Source: Ignavibacteriaceae bacterium
Lineage (GTDB): Bacteria > Bacteroidota > Ignavibacteria > Ignavibacteriales > Ignavibacteriaceae
Assembly: GCA_023229425.1 (NCBI GenBank)
Contig: JALNZG010000005.1
Location: 168,386 to 232,385 of the forward strand
Direction of reading: 5' to 3'
DNA: 64,000 nucleotides
In this document: positions 1 through 8,919 of the stretch, in pieces
Position numbering within the stretch: position 1 is the stretch's first letter
Layout: each line of letters opens with the position of its first letter
Made by a program: the position numbers and the translations under genes
The notes under the pieces: model-generated
Seen by the model: the letters and a program-made list of their open reading frames with translations, nothing else
Told to the model about the DNA's origin: nothing
Database searches by the model: none

Positions 1-1
1 T

Positions 2-814
2 GATGAAGATTTTTATGCTTCAGTTGCTTCTCCTTTTGAAAATATTCCTCTGATTGTTTTAGTGAACAGAGGGAGTGCATCGGCAAGTGAAATAGTTTCC
101 GGCGCTGTTCAGGATTGGGACCGCGGTTTAGTTGTTGGGGAAACTACTTTTGGCAAAGGTTTAGTACAACGTCAATTTCCTCTTAATGACGGAAGTTCGC
201 TTCGCCTAACTATTTCAGATTATTTTACTCCTTCAGGCAGATTGATTCAACGGAAATATAAAGACAAAGATAAAAAAGATTATTACATGGAAACCATGGA
301 TAGAGAAACCGAGATTGATGGAGAAAACATAGATCACAAAACAGAAAATGATTCTTTGCATCCAACTTACAAAACAAACAAAGGAAGGATTGTTTATGGC
401 GGCGGCGGAATTACTCCAGATTATTTTGTTAAATCTGAAAAGCTGACTGATTACGCTTCAAACTTGATTAGAAAAAATACATTCTATCTATTTGCGTTAA
501 ACTATATTGACCGCCACGGAGCAGAAATAAAAAATAAAGTCGGAGATAATCTCACTAAATTTGTTTCTTCATTTGAACTTTCAGATGATGATATGAAATC
601 ATTCATCGAATTTTCAAAAGGGAAGGATGTTAAATTTGTTGAGAAAGATTTTGAATCAGAAAAGGATTATATTAGAGCCAGACTGAAGGCAACAATTGCA
701 AGAAATTATTGGAAGAATGAAGGCTGGTATTCAACATTAATTCCAATGGATAAACAAGTAAAGAAAGCTTTATCTCTTTTTGGCAAAGCAAAAGAATTAG
801 CAAATATAAAGTAG
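2..814 (+). CDS. S41 family C-terminal processing peptidase, 3' part only
   Basis: The reading frame is already open at base 2, so the 5' part (signal, PDZ domain and start codon) lies outside the window; the GTG at 62 is internal. What remains is the tail-specific protease core. The segment NRGSASASE holds the expected catalytic serine (codon near 80), and TFGKGLVQ holds the catalytic lysine (codon near 155), the Ser-Lys dyad of CtpA/Prc proteases. The family cleaves C-termini of periplasmic proteins. After the core comes a charged C-terminal extension of about 150 residues. It is followed two bases later by the DUF3108 gene, so the two are probably cotranscribed. Confidence 0.93.
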   Translation, partial: DEDFYASVASPFENIPLIVLVNRGSASASEIVSGAVQDWDRGLVVGETTFGKGLVQRQFPLNDGSSLRLTISDYFTPSGRLIQRKYKDKDKKDYYMETMDRETEIDGENIDHKTENDSLHPTYKTNKGRIVYGGGGITPDYFVKSEKLTDYASNLIRKNTFYLFALNYIDRHGAEIKNKVGDNLTKFVSSFELSDDDMKSFIEFSKGKDVKFVEKDFESEKDYIRARLKATIARNYWKNEGWYSTLIPMDKQVKKALSLFGKAKELANIK

Positions 815-816
815 AG

Positions 817-1641
817 ATGAAATATCCTATTCTTCTTTTTGCTGTTATAAGTATTATAATTTTACAATCGGGTTTTACTTATAAACCCGAAAAGATAACA
901 ATTGTATTCCCTATTTTTTCCGAAAAAGAAATGCTTGTCGGCGAAGATATAAATTATGTAGTAAGCTATTCGTTTCTTAAACTTGGAGAGGTTCGTCTTA
1001 GGATAATAAATAAAAAAGAATATCAAGGGAAAACAGTTTATAATACTGTGGCTTATATTGATTCTTATTCGGGAATACCCTTTGTTGATCTTCATCAAAT
1101 TTATGAGAGTAAAGTAAACACAGATTATTATTCGGAATATTTTAAAGGACTTGTAAAAAAGAAAGAGTTTACCACTTACACTGAATATTATTTCGATTAT
1201 AAAGAAAAATCAATCCATGTAATAAAGGGGAGTGTCTTGCCTTCGGAATTATGGACAGACTCGACTACAACAGCAGATAAAATGTTCCATGACGGACTTT
1301 CAATATTCTATTATGCACGTATGAATAATGGGCAAAATAAGTCGGTTAAAGTTCCGTGCTTTGTTACGGAAGAAAAAGTTTTTACAAAAATAAATTTTTA
1401 TGATAGAGTAGATAGAATATCAATCGATGCAGTTGATCACGACATCGCTTGTACTTACCTGGATGGCGATACTGATTTCATTAGCGTGTTTGGTTTAACC
1501 GGAAGATTTGAAGGCTGGTTTTCAAATGATAAAGCTGCAGTGCCTATCTTAGCCAAAATGAAAGTAATTATTGGAAATGTTAATTTGGAATTAAAATCAT
1601 GGAAGAGACCCGGATGGACTCCGCCAAAATACAACAATTAG
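817..1641 (+). CDS. DUF3108 domain-containing secreted protein
   Basis: 274 residues with an N-terminal hydrophobic signal (about residues 3-21). The body matches the DUF3108 pattern: an early SYSFLKLGEVRL strand, a central YYFDYKEKS strand, and the closing block GRFEGWFSNDKAAVPI followed by an IGNV strand. The biochemical role of the family is unsettled; it is an exported beta-rich protein. The start is two bases after the protease stop, and its end overlaps the next gene, so it sits inside a tight operon. I recognise the domain from motif layout only. Confidence 0.82.
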   Translation: MKYPILLFAVISIIILQSGFTYKPEKITIVFPIFSEKEMLVGEDINYVVSYSFLKLGEVRLRIINKKEYQGKTVYNTVAYIDSYSGIPFVDLHQIYESKVNTDYYSEYFKGLVKKKEFTTYTEYYFDYKEKSIHVIKGSVLPSELWTDSTTTADKMFHDGLSIFYYARMNNGQNKSVKVPCFVTEEKVFTKINFYDRVDRISIDAVDHDIACTYLDGDTDFISVFGLTGRFEGWFSNDKAAVPILAKMKVIIGNVNLELKSWKRPGWTPPKYNN

Positions 1642-2177
1642 TAAAAGAAAAAGTTTTTTTTCCGTATCAAGGAATGCTGCCGGCAATACATGATTCCGTA
1701 TTTCTTGCATCCGGTGCAAAAATTATTGGTGACGTGAAAATAGGAAAAGATTCAAGCGTTTGGTACAATACCGTTATCCGTGGTGATGTAAATTATATTC
1801 ATATCGGTGAACTGACTAATGTTCAGGATTGTTCGATGCTTCATGTAACAAATGAAACTCAGCCATTAATTATTGGAGATAAAGTTACCATTGGACATAG
1901 TGTTACTCTGCATGGTTGTACAGTAAATAATTTATGTTTAATCGGGATGGGCGCTGTTGTATTAGATGGCGCTATCATGGAAGAATCTAGTGTCGTGGCA
2001 GCCGGAGCTGTTGTTCCGCCAAAATATATTGTTCCAAAGGGAACCTTGGTGGCAGGAGTTCCGTGCAAAATTATCAGATTTCTTTCCGATCAAGAAATAA
2101 ACGAACTGGAAAAATCAGCTTTACGTTACAGAGAATATGCTCAAATCTCAAGTGATTCATTAATTGAATTGAAATAA
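1614..2177 (+). CDS. Gamma carbonic anhydrase family protein
   Basis: Left-handed beta-helix (hexapeptide repeat) protein. It shows VIRGDVNYIHIGE, then NVQDCSMLHV, IGHSVTLHGC and GMGAVVLDGA. The three histidines (LHV, GHS, LHG) are the positions that bind the catalytic metal in gamma carbonic anhydrases. The frame is also open from an ATG at 1599, but ATG 1614 has a GGAAGAG sequence at Shine-Dalgarno distance. Either start overlaps the DUF3108 stop, implying translational coupling. Related proteins include ferripyochelin-binding-like and YrdA proteins, whose hydratase activity varies, so activity is inferred. Confidence 0.9.
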   Translation: MDSAKIQQLVKEKVFFPYQGMLPAIHDSVFLASGAKIIGDVKIGKDSSVWYNTVIRGDVNYIHIGELTNVQDCSMLHVTNETQPLIIGDKVTIGHSVTLHGCTVNNLCLIGMGAVVLDGAIMEESSVVAAGAVVPPKYIVPKGTLVAGVPCKIIRFLSDQEINELEKSALRYREYAQISSDSLIELK

Positions 2178-2183
2178 TCATTT

Positions 2184-2633
2184 ATGAATATTTCAAAGAC
2201 AAAAATTGCTATCTTAATCCCGAAAAAAATAGAATTTAAAAAATCATTGATAAGAAATATTATTCTGGAGTTAGCTAAAGAATTGCAGTTTTCAATTGCC
2301 AGCATAAATGTTTCCTTTGTTGATAAAAAAGAAATATTAGAACTTAACAGTAAATACCTGAACCATCATACTTCAACTGATATTTTAACATTTAATTACA
2401 GCGGAAGTAATACGTTTTTAGATGGCGAAATTATTATTTCATACGAGGATGCAGTTGAAAACGCATTGCGTTTTCACATTACCGGGCATGAAGAATATCT
2501 CCGGCTCATTATCCACGGGTTACTTCATCTCCTTGGTTATGATGACCATGAAAAAAGTGATAAATTAAAAATGAAAAGAAAAGAAACTTCTTTAGTGAAA
2601 AAACTAAACTATTTAGTATTGAATAAAATATGA
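2184..2633 (+). CDS. ybeY: Endoribonuclease YbeY (16S rRNA maturation)
   Basis: 149 residues. The metal motif reads IIHGLLHLLGYDDHEK. The first two histidines are spaced H-x3-H as in the family, and an Asp occupies the usual third-ligand position with a His one residue later. YbeY is a zinc-dependent RNase required for 16S rRNA 3' processing and ribosome quality control. The N-terminal half carries the family's DKKEILELNSKYL and STDILTFNY segments. The stop overlaps the start of the next gene (ATGA). Confidence 0.93.
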   Translation: MNISKTKIAILIPKKIEFKKSLIRNIILELAKELQFSIASINVSFVDKKEILELNSKYLNHHTSTDILTFNYSGSNTFLDGEIIISYEDAVENALRFHITGHEEYLRLIIHGLLHLLGYDDHEKSDKLKMKRKETSLVKKLNYLVLNKI

Positions 2634-3085
2634 GAAATAGACTGGCTGAAGTTCTCTCAAAATTACTTGACGGACTTGCAAAGGAAAATTCATTAGAGCA
2701 AGTTGAGATAAAGTTATTAAAAAAGAAAAAATTCGATAAAACGGTTGTTGCGACAGCTTATAGCTGGATTTATGATAAAATTAATGCAAACCAGCTTGGA
2801 CGCAAAACCCACAAATCAATTTCTAAAGGAATGCGTATTTTCTCGGAAGATGAGATGCATATCATCGGTGTGAAGAATTACAATCGTCTTCTGAAATTGT
2901 ATAATATCAGTTTGCTTACTAATTCCGATCTTGATGGAATTATGGAACAAATATTTTTCTTCCCTGAATTTCCATTATCGGATGATGAAATGAATTTTCT
3001 TATATTAAACTCCATCATTGATGTAGATAAATTATCAATCCCGGGAAGCAGAAAGCTTCTATATCTTTCAGATAAAATAAATTAA
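2630..3085 (+). CDS. smg: DUF494/Smg family protein
   Basis: 151 residues, alpha-helical. The arrangement MRIFSEDEMHIIGVKNYNRL, then a segment around LTNSDLDGIMEQIF and an acidic LSDDEMNFLIL helix matches the DUF494 (Smg) family. The function is not established. Smg homologues often sit next to topA or topA-like zinc-finger genes, as here (topA starts six bases after the stop). It starts inside the ybeY stop codon, so ybeY-smg-topA look cotranscribed. Confidence 0.8.
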   Translation: MRNRLAEVLSKLLDGLAKENSLEQVEIKLLKKKKFDKTVVATAYSWIYDKINANQLGRKTHKSISKGMRIFSEDEMHIIGVKNYNRLLKLYNISLLTNSDLDGIMEQIFFFPEFPLSDDEMNFLILNSIIDVDKLSIPGSRKLLYLSDKIN

Positions 3086-3091
3086 GCTATT

Positions 3092-5428
3092 ATGAGTAAA
3101 AATCTTGTTCTTGTAGAATCTCCGGCAAAAGCGAAAACTATCAATAAATATTTAGGGAAAAATTTCCACGTTGAAGCAACTGTGGGGCACATAAAAAATC
3201 TTCCGAAATCCAAATTAGGTATTGATGTTGAGAATTCTTTTCAACCGCAATTTGTAACCATCCGTGGAAAAGGCGATCTCTTAAAAAAAATTAAAAGTCT
3301 CGCGGCAAAAAGCAGTAATATATTTATCGCAACTGATCCTGACCGTGAGGGAGAAGCGATTGCACAAGATATTGCCGACTTCATAAATATCAAAGAAGAC
3401 ACAAAACTTTACCGAGTACTTTTTAATGAGATCACAAAAAACGGTGTCCTTAAAGGAATGCAAGCTCCACGCCCAATTGATACGAAATTAGTAGCTTCTC
3501 AACGAGCCCGCAGAATAATGGATAGGTTGATTGGATATAAAGTAAGTCCGTTTTTATGGAAAGCAGTAATTCAAGAATCCGGAATAACGCTGTCTGCCGG
3601 CAGAGTGCAGTCGGTTGCACTCCGGCTTATCTGCGAGCGCGAAATAGAAATTGGGAAATTTATCGCTATTGAATATTGGTCTATCTGGGGATTTTTTGAA
3701 ACCGCTTCGAAAGAAATATTCAAAGCGAAACTTTTTAGTGTTGCCGGAAGTGAAATTAAAGTTGCTCCGCATGCCAACATGAGCGAAAAAGAATTACATG
3801 ATTTTCTTAAAAATCATATTCTTCTAAATAATGAAACAGATACCTTAAAATTATTTAATGAAGTAAAACAAAAAAACAATTTTGAGATTTCCCGCATTGT
3901 AAAAAAACATACCAAGAGAAATCCGTCACCGCCATTTATTACCAGTACTTTGCAGGCTGAAGCTTCTAAAGCATTACGCTATCGCGCAAAACAAACGATG
4001 GGGATTGCTCAAAAATTGTACGAAGGTATTGATTTAGGCAAAGAGGGAACCGTCGGTCTTATTACTTACATGAGAACCGATTCGACCCGTATTTCCGAAG
4101 ATATATTAATAGAAACGCGGGAATTTATAAAACTGAATTTCGGAGATAATTATCTGCCGGCTACTGCAAACCAGTATGACAAAAAGAAAAATGCTAATGT
4201 TCAAGATGCGCACGAAGCGATCAGACCGACTTCAATGGCATATACACCGGAAAAAGTAAAAGAGTTTTTGGATGATAAATCATTCAAACTCTATCAATTA
4301 ATTTGGAAAAGATTTATTGCTTCGCAGATGAAACCTGCCGAATTGGAAACTACGGTCATAGAAATATCCGCGGATGAATTTCTTTTTAAAGCTTACGGTC
4401 AGTCGCTTCTCTTTAACGGTTTCATGCGTATGTATGTTGAAGTAAATGAGCAGACGTATGATCCTGAATCAGACGATAAAGCTGAAGCTAAGAATGAAAC
4501 AATTCCAGTCGGTTTAGAAAAAAATGATAAGCTTCATTTAAATGATTTGAAAGAAACACAACATTTTACTAAAGCTCCACCGCGATATACTGAAAGTAGT
4601 TTAATAAAAGAATTGGAGAGTAAAGGGATTGGCAGACCAAGTACATTTTCTTCCATTGTCAGCACCGTTGTTGATAGAAATTACGTCGCAGTTTCTGAAA
4701 GAAAATTAGCTCCGACTAATCTTGGTATAAAAGTTAATGGCATTCTTGTTCAAAACTTCCCAAACATATTTGATGTTAGTTTTACCGCGAAAATGGAAAG
4801 CGAGTTGGATCAAATTGCTCAGGGCGAAAATGAATTTGTTTCAGTGCTGAATGATTTTTACAAACCTTTTTCAGAAACTCTTGCTGCTGTGGAAGATAAA
4901 ATTGAAAAAATCCTGTGCGACAAATGTGGTAATGAAATGGCAATAAGATTCAGCCGATTTGGAAAATATTTAGCATGCACTAATTATCCTGATTGCAAGA
5001 ACATCAAATCATTTAAAGATTTCTCTCAGGAATCTAAAGAGCCGGAATACACCGGTGAAACTTGCCCCAAATGTAACAACCGTACAATTTACCGCAATGG
5101 AAAATTCGGGCGGTTTATCGGGTGCGAGAAATATCCTGATTGTGATTACTTAAAAAATATTTCGTTAGGTGTTCCATGTCCAAAATGTAAAGATGGAGAT
5201 GTTGTAGAGAGAAGGTCAAAAAGGAATAAAGCTTTTTACGGATGTTCGAAGTATCCCGACTGCGATTTTGTTTCATGGAATAAGCCGGTACCCAAAGCAT
5301 GTCCAAATGGGGATTCGCCTTATCTTGAACATAAATATTCCGCTAAAAAGGGAAATTACTTAAAGTGCCCGGTTTGTGGTGATGAAATGGTTGAAGAACT
5401 TGAAGAACCTAATGAAGATGCAGAATAA
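3092..5428 (+). CDS. topA: DNA topoisomerase I (type IA)
   Basis: 778 residues. The N-terminal Toprim domain has LVESPAKAKTI and the acidic triad in ATDPDREGEA. The nucleophilic tyrosine is Y326 in LITYMRTDSTR. The C-terminus carries four zinc-ribbon-like modules: CDKCGNEM, CPKCNNRT and CPKCKDGD each close with a C(x)nYPDC motif, and the last ends CPVCGDEM. It relaxes negative supercoils by single-strand passage. Length and domain order are those of bacterial TopA. It follows smg by six bases and precedes the Xer recombinase gene by 12. Confidence 0.98.
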   Translation: MSKNLVLVESPAKAKTINKYLGKNFHVEATVGHIKNLPKSKLGIDVENSFQPQFVTIRGKGDLLKKIKSLAAKSSNIFIATDPDREGEAIAQDIADFINIKEDTKLYRVLFNEITKNGVLKGMQAPRPIDTKLVASQRARRIMDRLIGYKVSPFLWKAVIQESGITLSAGRVQSVALRLICEREIEIGKFIAIEYWSIWGFFETASKEIFKAKLFSVAGSEIKVAPHANMSEKELHDFLKNHILLNNETDTLKLFNEVKQKNNFEISRIVKKHTKRNPSPPFITSTLQAEASKALRYRAKQTMGIAQKLYEGIDLGKEGTVGLITYMRTDSTRISEDILIETREFIKLNFGDNYLPATANQYDKKKNANVQDAHEAIRPTSMAYTPEKVKEFLDDKSFKLYQLIWKRFIASQMKPAELETTVIEISADEFLFKAYGQSLLFNGFMRMYVEVNEQTYDPESDDKAEAKNETIPVGLEKNDKLHLNDLKETQHFTKAPPRYTESSLIKELESKGIGRPSTFSSIVSTVVDRNYVAVSERKLAPTNLGIKVNGILVQNFPNIFDVSFTAKMESELDQIAQGENEFVSVLNDFYKPFSETLAAVEDKIEKILCDKCGNEMAIRFSRFGKYLACTNYPDCKNIKSFKDFSQESKEPEYTGETCPKCNNRTIYRNGKFGRFIGCEKYPDCDYLKNISLGVPCPKCKDGDVVERRSKRNKAFYGCSKYPDCDFVSWNKPVPKACPNGDSPYLEHKYSAKKGNYLKCPVCGDEMVEELEEPNEDAE

Positions 5429-5440
5429 ATTATTTAAAGA

Positions 5441-6319
5441 ATGAAGAATATTATTCGATTATATTTAAAGGAAATAGAATCAACCAAAGGTTATTCTCCT
5501 TTGACTATTAAAGCTTATGGAGAAGATTTGAATCAATTTTATTCTTTTTGTGAATCACTTAGTAAAATTGAAATATCTTCAGTTAATGAAAGAACAATTA
5601 AGCTATATCTGGTTCATCTTAATGAATTAAAATTGGAGAAATCATCAATATCAAGAAAACTTTCTTCGATAAGAAGATTTTTTTCGTATGCATTCAAAAA
5701 AGAGTTTATCAGTAAAAATTTAATCGCTTATACAAAAAATCCAAAAGTTAAAAGAAAACTACCGGAGGTAATTCCGGAAGATTTATACACAGTATTGATA
5801 AAAAGTATTTATAACTCTGAAGATAAAAACAATATTTTACAAACTGCGGTTATTGAGGTTTTATATGGTTGTTCACTCCGTGTATCTGAAGCCTGCAATC
5901 TTTTGTTAAAGGATATTGATTTCTCAGCTTCAATTATTCGTGTTCTTGGAAAAGGGAACAAGACGCGAATAGTGCCTCTGGGTGAACTGTCAAAAATAAT
6001 AATTCTAAAATATTTTAAAGTTAGGGCGAAAGATAAAAATCAAAATTACTTGTTCCTCAAATCGGACGGTTCACGTGTTTTATCAAATTATGTTTATCGT
6101 TTTGTCAGAAAATATTTAAGTGCTATTACGGATTTGAAAAAGAAAAGTCCTCATATTTTCCGGCATAGTTCGGCAACACACATGTTAAACCATGGCGCTG
6201 ATTTAACAGCTATCAAAGAAATATTAGGACATTCGAATCTTTCCACAACTCAAATTTATACTCAAGTTAGCATTGAACGTTTAAAAAGTGTATATAAACA
6301 AGCACATCCAAAATCATAA
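5441..6319 (+). CDS. xerD: Site-specific tyrosine recombinase, XerC/XerD type
   Basis: 292 residues: N-terminal SAM-like core-binding domain (about 1-90), then the catalytic domain. The conserved catalytic residues are visible: R147 in CSLRVSEA, K in VLGKGNKTRIV, HIFRHSSATH, LGHSNLSTT, and nucleophile Y273 in TQIYTQV. This set and the chromosomal neighbourhood (topA, hpf, hprK) fit the dif-resolving Xer recombinase rather than an integron integrase, since no IntI-specific insertion is seen between the HxxR and the second His. XerC and XerD cannot be told apart here. Confidence 0.93.
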   Translation: MKNIIRLYLKEIESTKGYSPLTIKAYGEDLNQFYSFCESLSKIEISSVNERTIKLYLVHLNELKLEKSSISRKLSSIRRFFSYAFKKEFISKNLIAYTKNPKVKRKLPEVIPEDLYTVLIKSIYNSEDKNNILQTAVIEVLYGCSLRVSEACNLLLKDIDFSASIIRVLGKGNKTRIVPLGELSKIIILKYFKVRAKDKNQNYLFLKSDGSRVLSNYVYRFVRKYLSAITDLKKKSPHIFRHSSATHMLNHGADLTAIKEILGHSNLSTTQIYTQVSIERLKSVYKQAHPKS

Positions 6320-6335
6320 AGAAAAGGAGCTCAAT

Positions 6336-6632
6336 ATGAATATCTCTATAACAGCACGAAAATTCAAAGCTCATGAAACTCTAAGAGATTTCATCACGTC
6401 GGAGGTTTCAAAAATCGATAAGTTTTATGATAACATTTTAGATGTTGATGTTATATTAAGCTATCAACCAAATAAAGACACGACAAAAACCTCAGAGATT
6501 ATCGTAAAAGTGCCTGGACAAGTACTTACAGCTAGTGAAGTATCAGATGACTATAAAAAATCCACAGTTCTTGCTGTTGAAAAAATTCATCGGCAATTGG
6601 AGAAATTAAAAACGAAAAATAAACCTTATTAA
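6336..6632 (+). CDS. hpf: Ribosome hibernation promoting factor, short form
   Basis: 98 residues. The ATG at 6336 follows a strong AAGGAG; the frame extends further upstream but that part overlaps the Xer gene. The N-terminal MNISITARKFKAHETLRDFI and the helix near VEKIHRQLEKLK match HPF/RaiA (YfiA) proteins. These bind the decoding centre of idle ribosomes. It lacks the C-terminal dimerisation domain of long HPF. Adjacent to hprK, an arrangement seen in related bacteria. Confidence 0.92.
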   Translation: MNISITARKFKAHETLRDFITSEVSKIDKFYDNILDVDVILSYQPNKDTTKTSEIIVKVPGQVLTASEVSDDYKKSTVLAVEKIHRQLEKLKTKNKPY

Positions 6633-6635
6633 ACT

Positions 6636-7652
6636 ATGATTTCCATTGATAATAAAGCAATTTCAAGAACGGCATCAATTGATGTTAATTTCTTTTATAC
6701 TAATGCAAAATTGAAATTCAAACTTACACTTCATTCTGATGAGTCTGGTTTCAGCCGCACAATAAAGGATCAAAATGTACACAGACCCGGCTTAGCATTA
6801 GCCGGGTTTGTAGAACTATTCTCTTTCGAGCGTGTACAAATATTTGGTAATACAGAGGTAACGTATCTCAAAAACTTATCGCCTGAAAAGAGGTTAAAAG
6901 CATTAAAAAAGTTTTTTGAATTTCATATTCCATGCATCATTCTAACTGATGGGAATCAACCTTTTCCTGAAATGATCTCCTTAGCTATCGAAGCACATGT
7001 CCCTCTTTTTTCTTCACCTCTTTTAACAACAAAACTAACATATTTAATCAGTGATTTTCTTGACGATCAATTTGCACCTCGGGTTTCAATCCATGGCTCT
7101 TTTGTTGATGTTTACGGTGTAGGTATCTTATTTCTCGGAAAATCTGGAGTAGGAAAGAGTGAGGTAGCTCTGGATCTGATTGAAAGAGGGCATAGGTTGG
7201 TTGGAGACGATGTTATTATTTTGACAAAAAAAGGAGAAGGAATTCTCATTGGGGCAGGGACTTCACTTGTAAAGCATTTTATGGAAATTCGGGGATTAGG
7301 AATTCTAGATATCCAAAAAATGTTTGGGGTTAGAGCGATTCGTCACCAAAAAAGATTAGAGGTTATTGTAGAACTTGAAGTATGGAATGAGGAATCTAGT
7401 TATACAAGAACCGGGCTTGACGAAACTTTAGAAAAAATATTAGATGTTGAAATTCCATTTGTTAAACTGCCTATTTTACCCGGTAAAAATATTACGGTGA
7501 TATCTGAAGTGATAGCTCTCCACTATTTATTAAAGCATTATGGATATGATGCTGCTGAAATTTTCAAGGATCGATTGGAGAAGGCAATTCTGAATAAAAG
7601 TATGGAAAATCCCGAAAGAGGAGTGAATTATTTCGAACACGACTTTGAATAA
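6636..7652 (+). CDS. hprK: HPr kinase/phosphorylase
   Basis: 338 residues. The Walker A motif GKSGVGKSE begins at G168. It is followed by ERGHRLVGDDV and the family signature MEIRGLGILDIQ, with ERPERG-like ENPERGVNYFE near the end. The enzyme phosphorylates and dephosphorylates HPr on serine in carbon regulation; in Bacteroidota-like bacteria without a full PTS its target is uncertain. It starts three bases after hpf. Confidence 0.96.
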   Translation: MISIDNKAISRTASIDVNFFYTNAKLKFKLTLHSDESGFSRTIKDQNVHRPGLALAGFVELFSFERVQIFGNTEVTYLKNLSPEKRLKALKKFFEFHIPCIILTDGNQPFPEMISLAIEAHVPLFSSPLLTTKLTYLISDFLDDQFAPRVSIHGSFVDVYGVGILFLGKSGVGKSEVALDLIERGHRLVGDDVIILTKKGEGILIGAGTSLVKHFMEIRGLGILDIQKMFGVRAIRHQKRLEVIVELEVWNEESSYTRTGLDETLEKILDVEIPFVKLPILPGKNITVISEVIALHYLLKHYGYDAAEIFKDRLEKAILNKSMENPERGVNYFEHDFE

Positions 7653-7723
7653 AATATTTTTGCCTTCTAAGTAAAATAATGTTTGACAAAGAGGATTGGT
7701 TTGGTTATTTTCGCATACAAATT

Positions 7724-8620
7724 ATGAAGAAATTATACTACTTTACACATAAAAATCTGAGATTTACTGAAATCAAAGGTCTTAAATCGAAATTAGTCCT
7801 TCTGATGGCTATAAGTCTTTTAATAATTTCTGTTTTGGGTTTTTATTTGATAACTCAATTCTCGCAAGTTAAGACATTTCCTACAGATAGCGCTTTTCAA
7901 AATAAAATTGGTACACTTTTAAAGAATTATCAAAAAGTCAATGAACAAATAGACAGTTTACTAAAAGTAAACAACGAATTACGAATTGCTGCAAATTTAC
8001 CGGTAATTTCAACTGGAGAGTCAGAATTAGGTGTAGGTGGAGGGGATTTCAACCTCTCAGTAGATTTTCTAAATTCAACCGAAAGCAGCAGTTTAAAGGA
8101 AGTAAATTCCTTTGTTGATAAATTATTGATAAAGATTAAATTCGAGAAACAGAATATCGATGACATTTCTTTAGCAATAACAAAAAATGAAACGCTTTTT
8201 AAAGATATTCCTGCTATAAAACCATGCAGCGGTTCGCTATCATCACATGGTTTTGGGATGCGATTACACCCAATTTTACGTATTAATCGCATGCACAGTG
8301 GCATTGATATAATTACTGCGGTCGGGACCCCTGTTTATGCCACCGGTGGCGGATTGGTTGATTTTATTGGTTATAAAAACGGATTTGGACTTTGTGTTGA
8401 AATTGATCATGGTTTTGGTTACAGAACTATTTATGGTCATCTTTCTGGTACAAAAGCAAAACAAGGGCAAAAAGTTACACGGGATTTTTTAATAGCCTTT
8501 ACGGGAAATTCCGGCCTTTCTGCTGGTCCACATCTTCATTATGAAGTATTGCATGATGGGATAAATCTTGACCCTGAACTATTCTTTTTTGACGATTCAC
8601 GATTATTTGCTAATTATTAA
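7724..8620 (+). CDS. M23 family metallopeptidase, membrane-anchored
   Basis: The ATG at 7724 gives a 298-residue protein beginning MKKLYYFTHKNLRF, a typical start for this family in Bacteroidota. An in-frame ATG at 7679 would only add a poorly placed extension. There is one transmembrane segment (about residues 24-45) and a coiled-coil-like linker. The LytM domain follows, with GMRLHPI, the zinc ligands in MHSGIDI, IYGHLSG and the HxH of GPHLHYEV. These endopeptidases cut peptide cross-links of peptidoglycan. Confidence 0.93.
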   Translation: MKKLYYFTHKNLRFTEIKGLKSKLVLLMAISLLIISVLGFYLITQFSQVKTFPTDSAFQNKIGTLLKNYQKVNEQIDSLLKVNNELRIAANLPVISTGESELGVGGGDFNLSVDFLNSTESSSLKEVNSFVDKLLIKIKFEKQNIDDISLAITKNETLFKDIPAIKPCSGSLSSHGFGMRLHPILRINRMHSGIDIITAVGTPVYATGGGLVDFIGYKNGFGLCVEIDHGFGYRTIYGHLSGTKAKQGQKVTRDFLIAFTGNSGLSAGPHLHYEVLHDGINLDPELFFFDDSRLFANY

Positions 8621-8638
8621 TACTGAGGATTTTATTTT

Positions 8639-8860
8639 ATGATTTGGACTATTGAATTAGCTTCATTTTTAGATGACGCACCGTGGCCAGCTACAAAAGA
8701 AGAGTTAATTGATTACTGCGAGAGAATTGGTGCCCCTTTGGAGGTTATTGAGAATCTTAAGGAATTGGAGGATTCTGAAGAACCTTATGAATCTATTGAG
8801 GATATTTGGCCTGATTATCCTACTGAAGAGGACTTCTTCTATAATGAAGATGAGATTTAA
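8639..8860 (+). CDS. DUF2795 domain-containing small acidic protein
   Basis: 73 residues, very acidic at the C-terminus. The pattern ASFLDDAPWPATKEELIDYCE followed by a helix around APLEVIENLKELED is that of DUF2795 (a short domain of unknown function in which a proline-alanine-threonine turn precedes a helix). A terminator follows 22 bases after the stop, so this is the last gene of the upstream transcript. Confidence 0.8.
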   Translation: MIWTIELASFLDDAPWPATKEELIDYCERIGAPLEVIENLKELEDSEEPYESIEDIWPDYPTEEDFFYNEDEI

Positions 8861-8882
8861 TAAGTTGAAATATTACAAATTT

Positions 8883-8906
8883 AAGGCACAACAAGTGCCT
8901 TTTTTT
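8883..8906 (+). terminator. Intrinsic terminator after the DUF2795 gene
   Basis: Stem AAGGCAC/GTGCCTT with a five-base AACAA loop, followed by an uninterrupted T run. It sits between the DUF2795 stop and the holB start only 14 bases further on, so holB must get its own promoter or rely on read-through. Confidence 0.85.
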
Positions 8907-8919
8907 GTTTGCTGACGCT

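Noticed and set aside
5441..6319. Xer-type recombinase considered as the integron integrase
   Set aside because: It lies about 48 kb from the array among housekeeping genes, has ordinary XerC/D spacing between catalytic motifs, and no attC-like sites are near it.
8709..8915. 68-codon ORF overlapping the DUF2795 gene
   Set aside because: Out-of-frame shadow that runs through the terminator.
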